Made by a program: the position numbers and the translations under genes. The notes beneath the pieces were generated by a model. That model did not search any database, had not been told where the DNA came from, and saw nothing but the letters and a program-made list of their open reading frames with translations. A stretch of DNA of 64,000 bases from positions 308,300 through 372,299 of the forward strand of contig NZ_MQUA01000004.1 of the NCBI RefSeq assembly GCF_002943715.1. Reading direction: 5' to 3'. This DNA comes from Polaribacter filamentus (GTDB lineage: Bacteria; Bacteroidota; Bacteroidia; Flavobacteriales; Flavobacteriaceae). This document shows, piece by piece, positions 18,867-26,570 of this stretch; the first letter of the stretch is position 1, and each line of letters starts with the position of its first letter.

Positions 18867-20447
18867 ATGCAAATACTAACATTTTTAGGGTTTACTATTT
18901 TAGTCGCAGTAATCTCATATTTAGCCACAAGAAAAACAGCAGAAGATTCATCAGACGGTTATTTTCTTGGAGGCAGAAGTTTAACTGCAGGTGTAATAGC
19001 AGGTTCATTATTACTAACCAATTTATCTACAGAACAAATTGTAGGCTTAAATGGTGCTGCTTATACAAGTGGATTGTCAGTAATGGTTTGGGAAACATTA
19101 GCTGCTATTGCTATGGTGGTTACGGCATTGTTTTTATTACCAAGATATTTAAAAGGGGGTTTAACGACAGTTCCAGGTTTTTTAGCAAAACGTTTTGATG
19201 TTACTACAAAAACATTAACCTCTGTTTTATTCCTTTCTGGTTATGTAGTGGTTTTACTACCTGTAATTTTATATTCAGGTTCTTTGGCCATAAGTGGGAT
19301 GTTTGATATTCCGACATTATTAGGAGTTACCCACACAGAATCTATTTGGATTTGTGTTTGGGGTATTGGAATTATTGGTTCTATTTATGCTGTTTTCGGT
19401 GGTCTAAAAGCGGTTGCAGTATCTGATTCTATCAATGCAATTGGATTGCTAATTGGTGGTATTTTAATTCCGATATTTGGTTTAATGATGATTGGTGACG
19501 GAAGTATGCTAGACGGTTTAAGTGTCTTAACTTCAGAAAATCCAGAGAAGTTTAAATCAATGGGTGGCGCAAATGATCCTGTGCCATTTTACACCATTTT
19601 TACAGGAATGATGTTGGTACAGTTATTTTATTGGGGTACAAATCAGCAAATTATTCAAAGAGCGTTGGGTGCTAAAGATCTCAAAGAAGGTCAAAAAGGG
19701 TTGTTATTGGCATCTTTCATAAAAATACTAGGGCCTTTAATTGTGGTTTTGCCAGGATTAATAGCCTTTCATTTATTTGAAGGAAATTTAGAAAGTGCAG
19801 ACAGTGCGTATCCAGAATTGGTAAGAAAAGTATTGCCAAGTGCTTGGGTTGGTTTCTTTGCGGCCGTGTTATTTGGTGCGATATTAAGTTCTTTTAACAG
19901 TGTTTTAAATAGCTCTGTAACCCTTTTTGGTATTGATGTTTACAAACAGCACATGAACAAAGAGGCAGATGAAAAAAAGGTTGTAAAATACGGAAAAACA
20001 TTTGGTGTTATTTTGGCAATTGCAGCCATGTTTATTGCCCCTTTAATAGCAAATGCAGGCAGTTTGTTTGATTACTTGCAAAAGATTAACGGTATTTACA
20101 GCATTCCTATTTTAACCATTATTATTGTGGGTTATTTGACAAAGTACGTACCTGCAATAGCAGCAAAAATTGGTTTGGTTTCTGGTTGTTTACTTTACAT
20201 TGTCTATTTATTGATAGATATATATGCTCCTGCAACATTTTCTAGCCTTCACTTTTTAGATATTATGGCAATTTTATTTGCGCTGAATGTTGCAATTATG
20301 TTGCTGATCGGAAAGATAAAACCAAGAAAAGAGCCGTATGTTCAAGTATATACAAAGCAGGTAGATATTACTCCTTGGAAGTATGTAAATATTACAGGGT
20401 TAATTATATCGTTAATTGTAGTATTAATTTATATTTATTTTGCTTAA
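18867..20447 (+). CDS. Sodium:solute symporter (SSS family, YidK/SGLT-like)
   Basis: 526 residues with about 14 hydrophobic helices and the SSS hallmarks: YFLGGRSLTAGVIAGSLLLTN in the first helices, the STEQIVGLNGAAY segment, and FGGLKAVAVSDSINAIG before helix 6. It is an inner-membrane cotransporter driven by sodium. Its place at the end of the hydrolase block, 22 bp after the glycosidase, implies uptake of the released monosaccharide or small product from the periplasm. Sugar specificity cannot be read from sequence. It ends at the start of a truncated galE. Confidence 0.92.
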   Translation: MQILTFLGFTILVAVISYLATRKTAEDSSDGYFLGGRSLTAGVIAGSLLLTNLSTEQIVGLNGAAYTSGLSVMVWETLAAIAMVVTALFLLPRYLKGGLTTVPGFLAKRFDVTTKTLTSVLFLSGYVVVLLPVILYSGSLAISGMFDIPTLLGVTHTESIWICVWGIGIIGSIYAVFGGLKAVAVSDSINAIGLLIGGILIPIFGLMMIGDGSMLDGLSVLTSENPEKFKSMGGANDPVPFYTIFTGMMLVQLFYWGTNQQIIQRALGAKDLKEGQKGLLLASFIKILGPLIVVLPGLIAFHLFEGNLESADSAYPELVRKVLPSAWVGFFAAVLFGAILSSFNSVLNSSVTLFGIDVYKQHMNKEADEKKVVKYGKTFGVILAIAAMFIAPLIANAGSLFDYLQKINGIYSIPILTIIIVGYLTKYVPAIAAKIGLVSGCLLYIVYLLIDIYAPATFSSLHFLDIMAILFALNVAIMLLIGKIKPRKEPYVQVYTKQVDITPWKYVNITGLIISLIVVLIYIYFA

Positions 20448-20448
20448 A

Positions 20449-20709
20449 ATGAAACAAAAAATATTGGTAACAGGAGGCTGTGGTTATATTGGTTCTCATA
20501 CAGTTGTAGAATTGATCAAAAATAATTTTGAAGTACTTATTATTGATGATTTATCAAATTCAAATAAAGAAACAATATCAAATATTCAAAAAATCACAGG
20601 CGTAAAACCAACATTTTATGCCTGTGATTTAAAAGAGATTCATAGGGTAAGAAATATTTTAAAAGAGAACAAAGATATTGAAGCTACCATTCATTTTGCA
20701 GCATACAAG
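20449..20709 (+). pseudogene. galE: UDP-glucose 4-epimerase, 5' fragment
   Basis: From the ATG at 20449 the sequence reads KILVTGGCGYIGSHTVVEL, the NAD-binding Rossmann motif of GalE, and continues through IHFAAYKAV at about residue 86. There, where GalE should continue with a GES element, homology stops and a different sequence begins. About 250 residues, including the catalytic YxxxK, are missing. The start overlaps the end of the symporter region, so galE was once the last gene of this operon. It is a remnant and cannot function. Confidence 0.85.
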
Positions 20710-20710
20710 G

Positions 20711-20803
20711 CAGTCACATCAATTTATTACAACCCAAGAGTTTTCGGTGTATAGTAATATTAAACAGGAGGTGGTAGAAGAATATCTTATGAAAGTTTCT
20801 TAA
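20711..20803 (+). pseudogene. Probable tyrosine-recombinase (integrase) C-terminal remnant
   Basis: In a frame different from galE, 20711-20803 reads QSHQFITTQEFSVYSNIKQE and on to EYLMKVS with a stop. The spacing of His, Thr-Thr and the Tyr resembles the GHxxxxTTxxxY box near the end of tyrosine recombinases, and the position, just beyond the 3' end of tRNA-Phe, is where such integrases normally sit. The identification rests on about 30 residues and context, so it is tentative. Confidence 0.4.
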
Positions 20804-20855
20804 GCAAGTAATTGTTTTTTATTAGCACCCTATTTAGCACCCTAAAAATAAAAAA

Positions 20856-20880
20856 CCCTATAAACATTACGTTTACAGGG
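20856..20880. terminator. Bidirectional terminator between the locus end and tRNA-Phe
   Basis: CCCTATAAAC and GTTTACAGGG form a 10-bp stem (one mismatch) around ATTAC, with an A run on the left and CTTTTAAG on the right. It can serve the tRNA on the minus strand (3' side) and the remnant on the plus strand. Confidence 0.65.
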
Positions 20881-20888
20881 CTTTTAAG

Positions 20889-20961
20889 TGGTACCTCCAG
20901 GAATCGAACCAGGGACACAAGGATTTTCAGTCCTTTGCTCTACCAACTGAGCTAAGGTACC
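20889..20961 (-). tRNA. tRNA-Phe (anticodon GAA)
   Basis: 73-nt cloverleaf on the minus strand. The acceptor GGTACCT pairs with AGGTACC with discriminator A. The D arm is GCTCAGTTGGTAGAGC, the anticodon loop CTGAAAA gives GAA, and the T loop is GGTTCGATTCC. CCA is not encoded. The 3' end faces the polysaccharide locus. Confidence 0.97.
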
Positions 20962-20976
20962 GTGCCTTAGCGGATG

Positions 20977-20984
20977 CAAATATA
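20977..20984 (-). promoter_or_regulatory. -7 box of tRNA-Phe promoter
   Basis: On the minus strand TATATTTG, a perfect match to the Bacteroidota -7 consensus TAnnTTTG, ends 15 bp before the tRNA. A near-identical element lies before tRNA-Arg at 45839. I see no clear -33 TTG. Confidence 0.6.
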
Positions 20985-21058
20985 AAATGTTTTTTCATAT
21001 CTGCTAATGAAATTTTAAAAAAATCTATTGTATTTTTGAATTTCATAGAAAATAAAAG

Positions 21059-21787
21059 ATGAATCTAATTATTGATGCGGGTAATACAAGAGTAAAAGTA
21101 GCTGTCTTTGAGCAAAGTACGCTTATAGAAGTTCTTGTAATAGATAGGAAAAGATTTTTATCAGAAATAAAAAAAATAGTAAAAAAGCACAAAATTTCTA
21201 ACGGAATCTTGTCTTCTGTGAGTTTTATACCAGAAAAAAAGGTAGAAAAATTAAAATATTTGCTCAATTTAGTCCTTTTATCGTCTTCAACAAAGGTGCC
21301 TTTTATCAATTTATACGAAACTCCAAAAACTCTAGGGGTAGACAGAATTGCATTAGTTAGTGGCGCAGTAAAAAAGTTTCCAAATAAAAATATTTTAATT
21401 ATTGATGCCGGAACTTGCATTACATTTGACTTTGTAAATGATAAATCAGCCTATTTTGGCGGTGCAATTTCGCCGGGCATTGAAATGAGATACAAGTCAC
21501 TTCATGCATTTACAAGTAAATTGCCTATTTTGGAGAAAAATTATCCCCAAAATTTCATCGGAAAGAATACAAATGAAAGTATTAATTCTGGTATTGTGAA
21601 TGGTGTTACTCAAGAAATTAAGGGTGTAATTAATCAATATAAAAAGAAATATAAGGATTTAACAGTTGTTTTAACAGGAGGAGATACAAATTTCTTGGCA
21701 AAACAATTAAAAAGTAGCATATTTGCGCATCAAAATTTTCTCCTAGAAGGATTAAATGAAATATTGATTTTTAACAAAAACAAATGA
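21059..21787 (+). CDS. coaX: Type III pantothenate kinase
   Basis: 242 residues. CoaX phosphorylates pantothenate, the first step of coenzyme A synthesis, in the cytoplasm; it belongs to the ASKHA superfamily. The sequence shows the phosphate-binding motif IIDAGNTRVKVAVFE at the N-terminus, GVDRIALVSGA at about 98-108, the second Asp motif IIDAGTCITFDFV at about 121-133, GGAISPGIEMRYKSLH and TGGDTNFL. The length is normal. The stop overlaps the next start (ATGA at 21784), so it is translationally coupled to the outer-membrane protein gene. Confidence 0.96.
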   Translation: MNLIIDAGNTRVKVAVFEQSTLIEVLVIDRKRFLSEIKKIVKKHKISNGILSSVSFIPEKKVEKLKYLLNLVLLSSSTKVPFINLYETPKTLGVDRIALVSGAVKKFPNKNILIIDAGTCITFDFVNDKSAYFGGAISPGIEMRYKSLHAFTSKLPILEKNYPQNFIGKNTNESINSGIVNGVTQEIKGVINQYKKKYKDLTVVLTGGDTNFLAKQLKSSIFAHQNFLLEGLNEILIFNKNK

Positions 21788-23046
21788 TTAATAAGATTCT
21801 AGTAGCTTTTTTACTGTTAACTTCTGTAACTTTTTTAGCACAAAGAACAAATTCATCCCCTTATTCTTATTTTGGGATTGGCGAAGAATTTAGCGAAACG
21901 ACTGTAGAACAAAGTTCTATGGGAGGCATTGGTGTTGCTTTTAACCATTACAAATATTTAAATTTCACAAATCCGGCGGCTTACTCAGATTTAAGATACA
22001 CAACGTATAGTTTTGGTATTCTTAATAACGATTTAACCGTTAAAAGCGGAACTTCTAAACAAAATGTAAATTCAACAAGTTTGTCTTACTTCGCTTTAGC
22101 TTTTCCTATTGGAAATAAAGCGGGTCTTTCTATTGGATTGCAGCCTGTATCTTCTGTAGGGTATTCTTTAACTAATACAGCAACCGATTTTAGTGAAAGA
22201 ACTAGTTTTTCTGGAGATGGAGGTGTAAATCGAATTTACAGTAGTTTTGGAATTAAAGTAGCAAAAGGATTCTCTGTAGGTGTAGAAGCAGATTATAATT
22301 TTGGTAACGTAGATAACAGCATTTTGAAAGAAATTAATGGAGTTAGTTTAGCAACAAAATATGAAGAAAATACGTTTATTGAAGGTACTTCTGTAAAATT
22401 AGGAGTACAATATCAAAAGGAATTAAAAAATAAATTGATTTTAAATGCGGGTGCTACTTTTAAGTTAGGTAATAGCTTAAAAGTAACGGGTGACGATTAT
22501 TTATATTCATTAACTTTCACTGGGTCTCCAAAAGATACAGTTTCGTCTAATAAGATTAATGGAAAATTCAATTTACCTTTAAAATCTATTGTAGGAATAG
22601 GAATAGGTAAATATGATAATTGGTATGCAGGTTTAGAATATGAAAATCAAGAAGCAATTTCTACTACAGGATTAGTAGCAAGTACAAGCGGAGCATATAG
22701 ATATGGTAGTTCTAATAGAATTTCTTTAGGAGGATTTTATTTACCTAAGATAAATTCTATATCAAATTATTGGAATAGAGTAACTTATAGAGCAGGTGCT
22801 CGGTTTGAGAAGTCTGGCTTAATGGTTGACGGATCAGGAAATAACACAAATTTTACTCCAATTGACGACTTTGGCATATCTTTTGGTTTAGGTTTACCAT
22901 TACAGCGATTATCTTCAGTAAATTTGGGATTTGAGTTTGGTAAAAGGGGTACCACAAATAATAATTTAATTGAAGAAAATTATTTTAATTTTAGATTAAG
23001 TTTATCTTTAACGGATAAGTGGTTCGAAAAAAGAAAAATTGATTAA
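21784..23046 (+). CDS. Outer-membrane beta-barrel protein, FadL/OmpP1-like
   Basis: 420 residues with a cleavable signal peptide (ending TFLAQ). The body is built of alternating amphipathic strands, starting SSPYSYFGIGEE, with SMGGIGVAF and LNFTNPAAYSDL, which resembles the start of FadL/PorV-like barrels, and it ends in strands rich in aromatic residues. No enzyme motif is seen. Its place between coaX and a TPR gene followed by lptC suggests an envelope role, but the substrate, if any, is unknown. It overlaps coaX by 4 bp. Confidence 0.7.
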   Translation: MINKILVAFLLLTSVTFLAQRTNSSPYSYFGIGEEFSETTVEQSSMGGIGVAFNHYKYLNFTNPAAYSDLRYTTYSFGILNNDLTVKSGTSKQNVNSTSLSYFALAFPIGNKAGLSIGLQPVSSVGYSLTNTATDFSERTSFSGDGGVNRIYSSFGIKVAKGFSVGVEADYNFGNVDNSILKEINGVSLATKYEENTFIEGTSVKLGVQYQKELKNKLILNAGATFKLGNSLKVTGDDYLYSLTFTGSPKDTVSSNKINGKFNLPLKSIVGIGIGKYDNWYAGLEYENQEAISTTGLVASTSGAYRYGSSNRISLGGFYLPKINSISNYWNRVTYRAGARFEKSGLMVDGSGNNTNFTPIDDFGISFGLGLPLQRLSSVNLGFEFGKRGTTNNNLIEENYFNFRLSLSLTDKWFEKRKID

Positions 23047-23060
23047 CAAAAACATTAAAA

Positions 23061-24392
23061 ATGAAGAAAATTACTTTTTTACTAGCAGTTGCAGTGCTTT
23101 TAGTTACTGTGAAGACAAACGCACAGGACGATGCATTAAGAGAATGCACCATAAAGTATAACCTTTTTAAAGGAGATTTCCTGTCAAAAAAATATGACGA
23201 CGCTTATCCCAACTGGATTTATTTAATGGATAATTGTAAAGATTTATCTATTAATATCTATAAGTATGGTTCAGATTTGGTTCAAGATATTAGAAAAGAT
23301 CCAGTTTTAGCAAAAAGAGTATATGAACAAAGGTTAAAATATTATCCAAATGAAAGTCCTGCAAAAGTACATAGTGATTATGCTACTTACTTGGCAGATA
23401 ACAATTTGGCTTCGGATAAAGAAGTATTTGTTATATTAGAAAAAGCATACGAAATTTCTCCTCAAGATATGGGTGTTAGAAATATTTATAAATACTTTCA
23501 AGGAGTTACAGATAAATATAAAGACGAAAATCCTCAAAGAGTTTTTGATACTTATGATGATGTTGTAGAATCTGTAGGTGAAAAATTAGACGGTTATGCT
23601 AAACGAATCAATGAACTGTCAGACTCTACAAGAGTGCTAGATAGTAAAGAAAAGAGATTGTTGCAAGCATATCAAACTAATTCTACTGCTCTTGGTACTA
23701 TTGAAGGAGGCTTGGATGCTATCATTTCTGAAATTGCTACTTGTGAGCGATTAGTGCCTCTATACAAAAGAGATTTTGAAGCTAACAAAGGGAATTCTAT
23801 TTGGTTAAGAAGAGCGGTTTCTAGAATGTTTAGTAAAGAATGTCAAGATGAACCAATGTTTGAAACTTTAGCAAAAGCATATGCAGAAGCAACACCTTCT
23901 CCTGATTCGTACTCATTTTACGCTGGTATCTTAGAGAAAAATGGAGATGCGAGTGGTGCAGTTGCTATGAGAAAAAAAGCATTTGATTTAGAAACTGATC
24001 CGATAAAAAAATCTAGATACAAACTAAAATTTGCGGAAACAGCAAAAAATAGAGGACAGTTAAGTGAAGCTAGAAGTTTAGCAAGAGAAGCGATAAGATA
24101 TAATCCTAGTTCTGGTAGAGCTTATTTGTTAATTGCTAGATTGTATCAATCTAGTGTAAATAACTGCGGTAGCGGCGAGTTCGAGAAAAGAATGGTGTAT
24201 GCAGCTGCTTTAAGACAAGCCCAAATAGCGGAAAGTGTAGATCCAAGCATGTCTTCTGTTGCTAGAAAATATGTAGACAATTACAGAGCTAATTTACCAA
24301 GTAAAAAAGTAATTTTTACAGCCGGTGTAACACCTGGAAGTAGTTATACTATCAAATGTTGGATTGGTGAAACTGTAAATGTTCCTAATTAA
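23061..24392 (+). CDS. Exported tetratricopeptide-repeat protein
   Basis: 443 residues with a signal peptide (ending VKTNAQ). The rest is helical with degenerate TPR motifs: about 50-130, and clearer ones at about 270-400 (YSFYAGILEKNGDASGAVAM, AKNRGQLSEARSLAREAIRY, NPSSGRAYLLIARLYQS). It ends with a short beta-like tail. It is probably a periplasmic scaffold acting with the barrel protein encoded 14 bp upstream or with LptC downstream; that is inference from the conserved gene order. No catalytic domain is seen. Confidence 0.8.
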   Translation: MKKITFLLAVAVLLVTVKTNAQDDALRECTIKYNLFKGDFLSKKYDDAYPNWIYLMDNCKDLSINIYKYGSDLVQDIRKDPVLAKRVYEQRLKYYPNESPAKVHSDYATYLADNNLASDKEVFVILEKAYEISPQDMGVRNIYKYFQGVTDKYKDENPQRVFDTYDDVVESVGEKLDGYAKRINELSDSTRVLDSKEKRLLQAYQTNSTALGTIEGGLDAIISEIATCERLVPLYKRDFEANKGNSIWLRRAVSRMFSKECQDEPMFETLAKAYAEATPSPDSYSFYAGILEKNGDASGAVAMRKKAFDLETDPIKKSRYKLKFAETAKNRGQLSEARSLAREAIRYNPSSGRAYLLIARLYQSSVNNCGSGEFEKRMVYAAALRQAQIAESVDPSMSSVARKYVDNYRANLPSKKVIFTAGVTPGSSYTIKCWIGETVNVPN

Positions 24393-24398
24393 TTATTC

Positions 24399-24965
24399 GT
24401 GAGTAATTACAAAAAAATAATATTTAAAAGCATTGCTGTTCTATATGCAACAGTAATGCTTTTTTCTTGTGATAATAATACTCAAAAAGTAAGAGATTTT
24501 TTAGCAGATAAAAATTTACCTGTGGGCACAGCGAAAGACGCCTACCATGTTTATAAAGATTCTGGTAGAATTACATCAAAATTAATAACACCTTTGTTGT
24601 TAGATTATAGCAATAGAAAAGAACATCCTTATAGCGAGTTTCCAAAGGGAATTAAAATCATTAACTTTGAAAAAAAGGGAATGGATTCAGTCACTATTAT
24701 TGGAGACTATGCAATTTCATATCCAAAAACGTCAATATCAGAAATTAAAGGAAATGTAGTTGTAGTAAATCATAGAGAGAAATCGAGATTAGAAACAGAA
24801 CAGTTATTTTGGGATGAAAATACCAACTATTTTGTTTCAGAAAAAGCCTTTAAATTGATGACTGAAAAAGATACAGTTTTTGGAATTGGCTTTGAATCTA
24901 AAGATGATTTGTCTAAGCACTTAGCTAAAAAAACTACAGGAAAATTAGAAACCTCAAAACAATAA
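24399..24965 (+). CDS. lptC: LPS export ABC transporter periplasmic protein LptC
   Basis: 188 residues from the GTG at 24399, 6 bp after the previous stop. It has an N-terminal hydrophobic segment with a lipobox-like MLFSC (Cys at about 25), and the LptC/DUF1239 pattern of short beta-strands: YHVYKDSGRITSKLITPLL, YSEFPKGIKIINFEK, ISEIKGNVVVVNHREKSRLETEQLFWDE. In Gram-negatives LptC links LptB2FG to the LptA bridge and passes LPS across the periplasm. Its partners are not in this window. Confidence 0.9.
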   Translation: MSNYKKIIFKSIAVLYATVMLFSCDNNTQKVRDFLADKNLPVGTAKDAYHVYKDSGRITSKLITPLLLDYSNRKEHPYSEFPKGIKIINFEKKGMDSVTIIGDYAISYPKTSISEIKGNVVVVNHREKSRLETEQLFWDENTNYFVSEKAFKLMTEKDTVFGIGFESKDDLSKHLAKKTTGKLETSKQ

Positions 24966-24968
24966 ATT

Positions 24969-25202
24969 ATGAATGGAATTTGGAAATTTTTTCAATACGG
25001 ATATTTAATGATTGCTTTTATTTGTTTAATTGAAACATTCGTTAAATGGAATATAGATAGGGATAGAGCTTATTTTTTTCTTGGTTTTGCTATTTTTATT
25101 ACCTTAGTGTTTTTCTTTAAAAGACATTTTAGAAAAAAAGTGGAAAAAGAAACAATCAAAATAAATAGAATTTTAATCTTTAGATGGAAGTTGAACTCAT
25201 AG
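24969..25202 (+). CDS. Small inner-membrane protein, function unknown
   Basis: 77 residues, two predicted transmembrane helices (about 8-25 and 35-52, FFLGFAIFITLVFFF) and a basic C-terminal tail. It lies 3 bp after lptC and overlaps the next gene by 19 bp, so it is co-transcribed. It resembles short conserved membrane proteins found at this spot in flavobacteria, but I do not recognise a named family. Confidence 0.7.
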   Translation: MNGIWKFFQYGYLMIAFICLIETFVKWNIDRDRAYFFLGFAIFITLVFFFKRHFRKKVEKETIKINRILIFRWKLNS

Positions 25203-26449
25203 TTATAATCATTTCTATTTTATTTTCTGCCTTTTTTTCCGGCATGGAAATTGCCTTTTTTTCCGCGAATAAGATGCATATTGAGTTAGAGAAAAAAAGA
25301 GAAGGTTTTATACCAAGAATTTTAACAAAAATAACACAAAAATCTTCAAAATTTATTACTACAATGTTAGTTGGTAATAATATTTCATTGGTTATTTATA
25401 GTTATTTTATGGGTAAATTCTTAATAAGGATATTGCCAATAGATAGTTTTAATGAATTTACAATTTTATTTATTCAAACAATTATCTCTACAATTGTTAT
25501 TCTAGTAACAGCAGAATTTTTACCAAAAGCAATTTTTAGAATTTACGCAAACGAAGTCCTAAAAATCTTTGTTATTCCTGCTTATATTTTCTATACTTTG
25601 TTTCATTTTTTCTCAGAATTTATTACGCTAATTTCAGATTTCTTCTTGCGTGTTTTCTTTAAAACGAATGCAGATGAAATGAAAACTGTATTCAGTAAAG
25701 AAGAATTAGGAAACTATATAAGTGAACAATTAGAAACAGGTAATACGGATAACGAAGTAGATTCTGAAATTCAGATTTTTCAAAATGCGCTAGGGTTTCA
25801 TAATGTAAAGGCGCGAGAAGTTATGGTTCCTAGAACCGAAATTGTATCTGTCGAAATTCATGAAACTGTGGTCAATTTAAAAAATATTTTTATTGATAGC
25901 GGATTGTCAAAGGTTTTAGTTTACAAAACTTCTTTAGATGATGTTGTAGGTTATGTAAATGCATTCGAATTATTTAAAAGTCCCAAAACTATTAAATCAA
26001 TTTTATTACCATTAGAAATAGTGCCAGAATCTATGATGATTAACGATATATTAAATACGTTGATCAAAAAACGTAAAAGTGTAGCCGTTGTTATCGACGA
26101 GTATGGAGGAACTTCCGGCATGATAACTGTAGAAGATATTGTGGAGGAATTATTTGGAGAAATAGAGGATGAACACGATTCTCAAGAGTTTTTAGAAGAG
26201 AAAATTAGTGAATCAAAATTTAATTTTTCAGCAAGATTAGAGGTCGATTATTTGAATGAAGAATATGATTTAAATATACCTAAATCAGAAGCTTACGAAA
26301 CTTTAGGGGGCTATATTATTGAGCATACAGAGAATATACCTAGTGAAAAAGAGCTTATTGATATTGAAGATTTCGAGTTTAGAATTTTAAAAATGAGTGG
26401 TGCTAAAATAGATGAAGTGTCTCTTAAAATTATAAATCAAGGAGATTAA
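25184..26449 (+). CDS. CNNM/CorC-type (hemolysin family) transmembrane protein with CBS pair
   Basis: 421 residues. The N-terminal CNNM (DUF21) membrane domain spans about 1-190 with three to four helices and the SGMEIAFFSANK motif. A CBS pair follows at about 210-335 (AREVMVPRTEIVSVE, VVIDEYGGTSGMITVEDI), then a CorC_HlyC C-terminal domain at about 345-420. Family members are linked to magnesium or cobalt export or resistance. It is related to gliding protein GldE, but the gldD/ssb context of gldE is absent, so I do not use that name. The start overlaps the small membrane gene. Confidence 0.9.
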   Translation: MEVELIVIIISILFSAFFSGMEIAFFSANKMHIELEKKREGFIPRILTKITQKSSKFITTMLVGNNISLVIYSYFMGKFLIRILPIDSFNEFTILFIQTIISTIVILVTAEFLPKAIFRIYANEVLKIFVIPAYIFYTLFHFFSEFITLISDFFLRVFFKTNADEMKTVFSKEELGNYISEQLETGNTDNEVDSEIQIFQNALGFHNVKAREVMVPRTEIVSVEIHETVVNLKNIFIDSGLSKVLVYKTSLDDVVGYVNAFELFKSPKTIKSILLPLEIVPESMMINDILNTLIKKRKSVAVVIDEYGGTSGMITVEDIVEELFGEIEDEHDSQEFLEEKISESKFNFSARLEVDYLNEEYDLNIPKSEAYETLGGYIIEHTENIPSEKELIDIEDFEFRILKMSGAKIDEVSLKIINQGD

Positions 26450-26570
26450 ATTTATAAAGTAAAGTGCTACGCTATAATATCACGTAACTTGCTACTAATA
26501 AGTGAAAATTGGATTGTAATATTAAAACCAAAAAGCGTATATTCGCGAACTGAAAATAAATAAAAGACGT

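Noticed and set aside
25184..26449. Gliding motility gene gldE
   Set aside because: The architecture is shared by the whole CNNM/CorC family, and the usual gldE neighbours (ssb, gldD) are missing.
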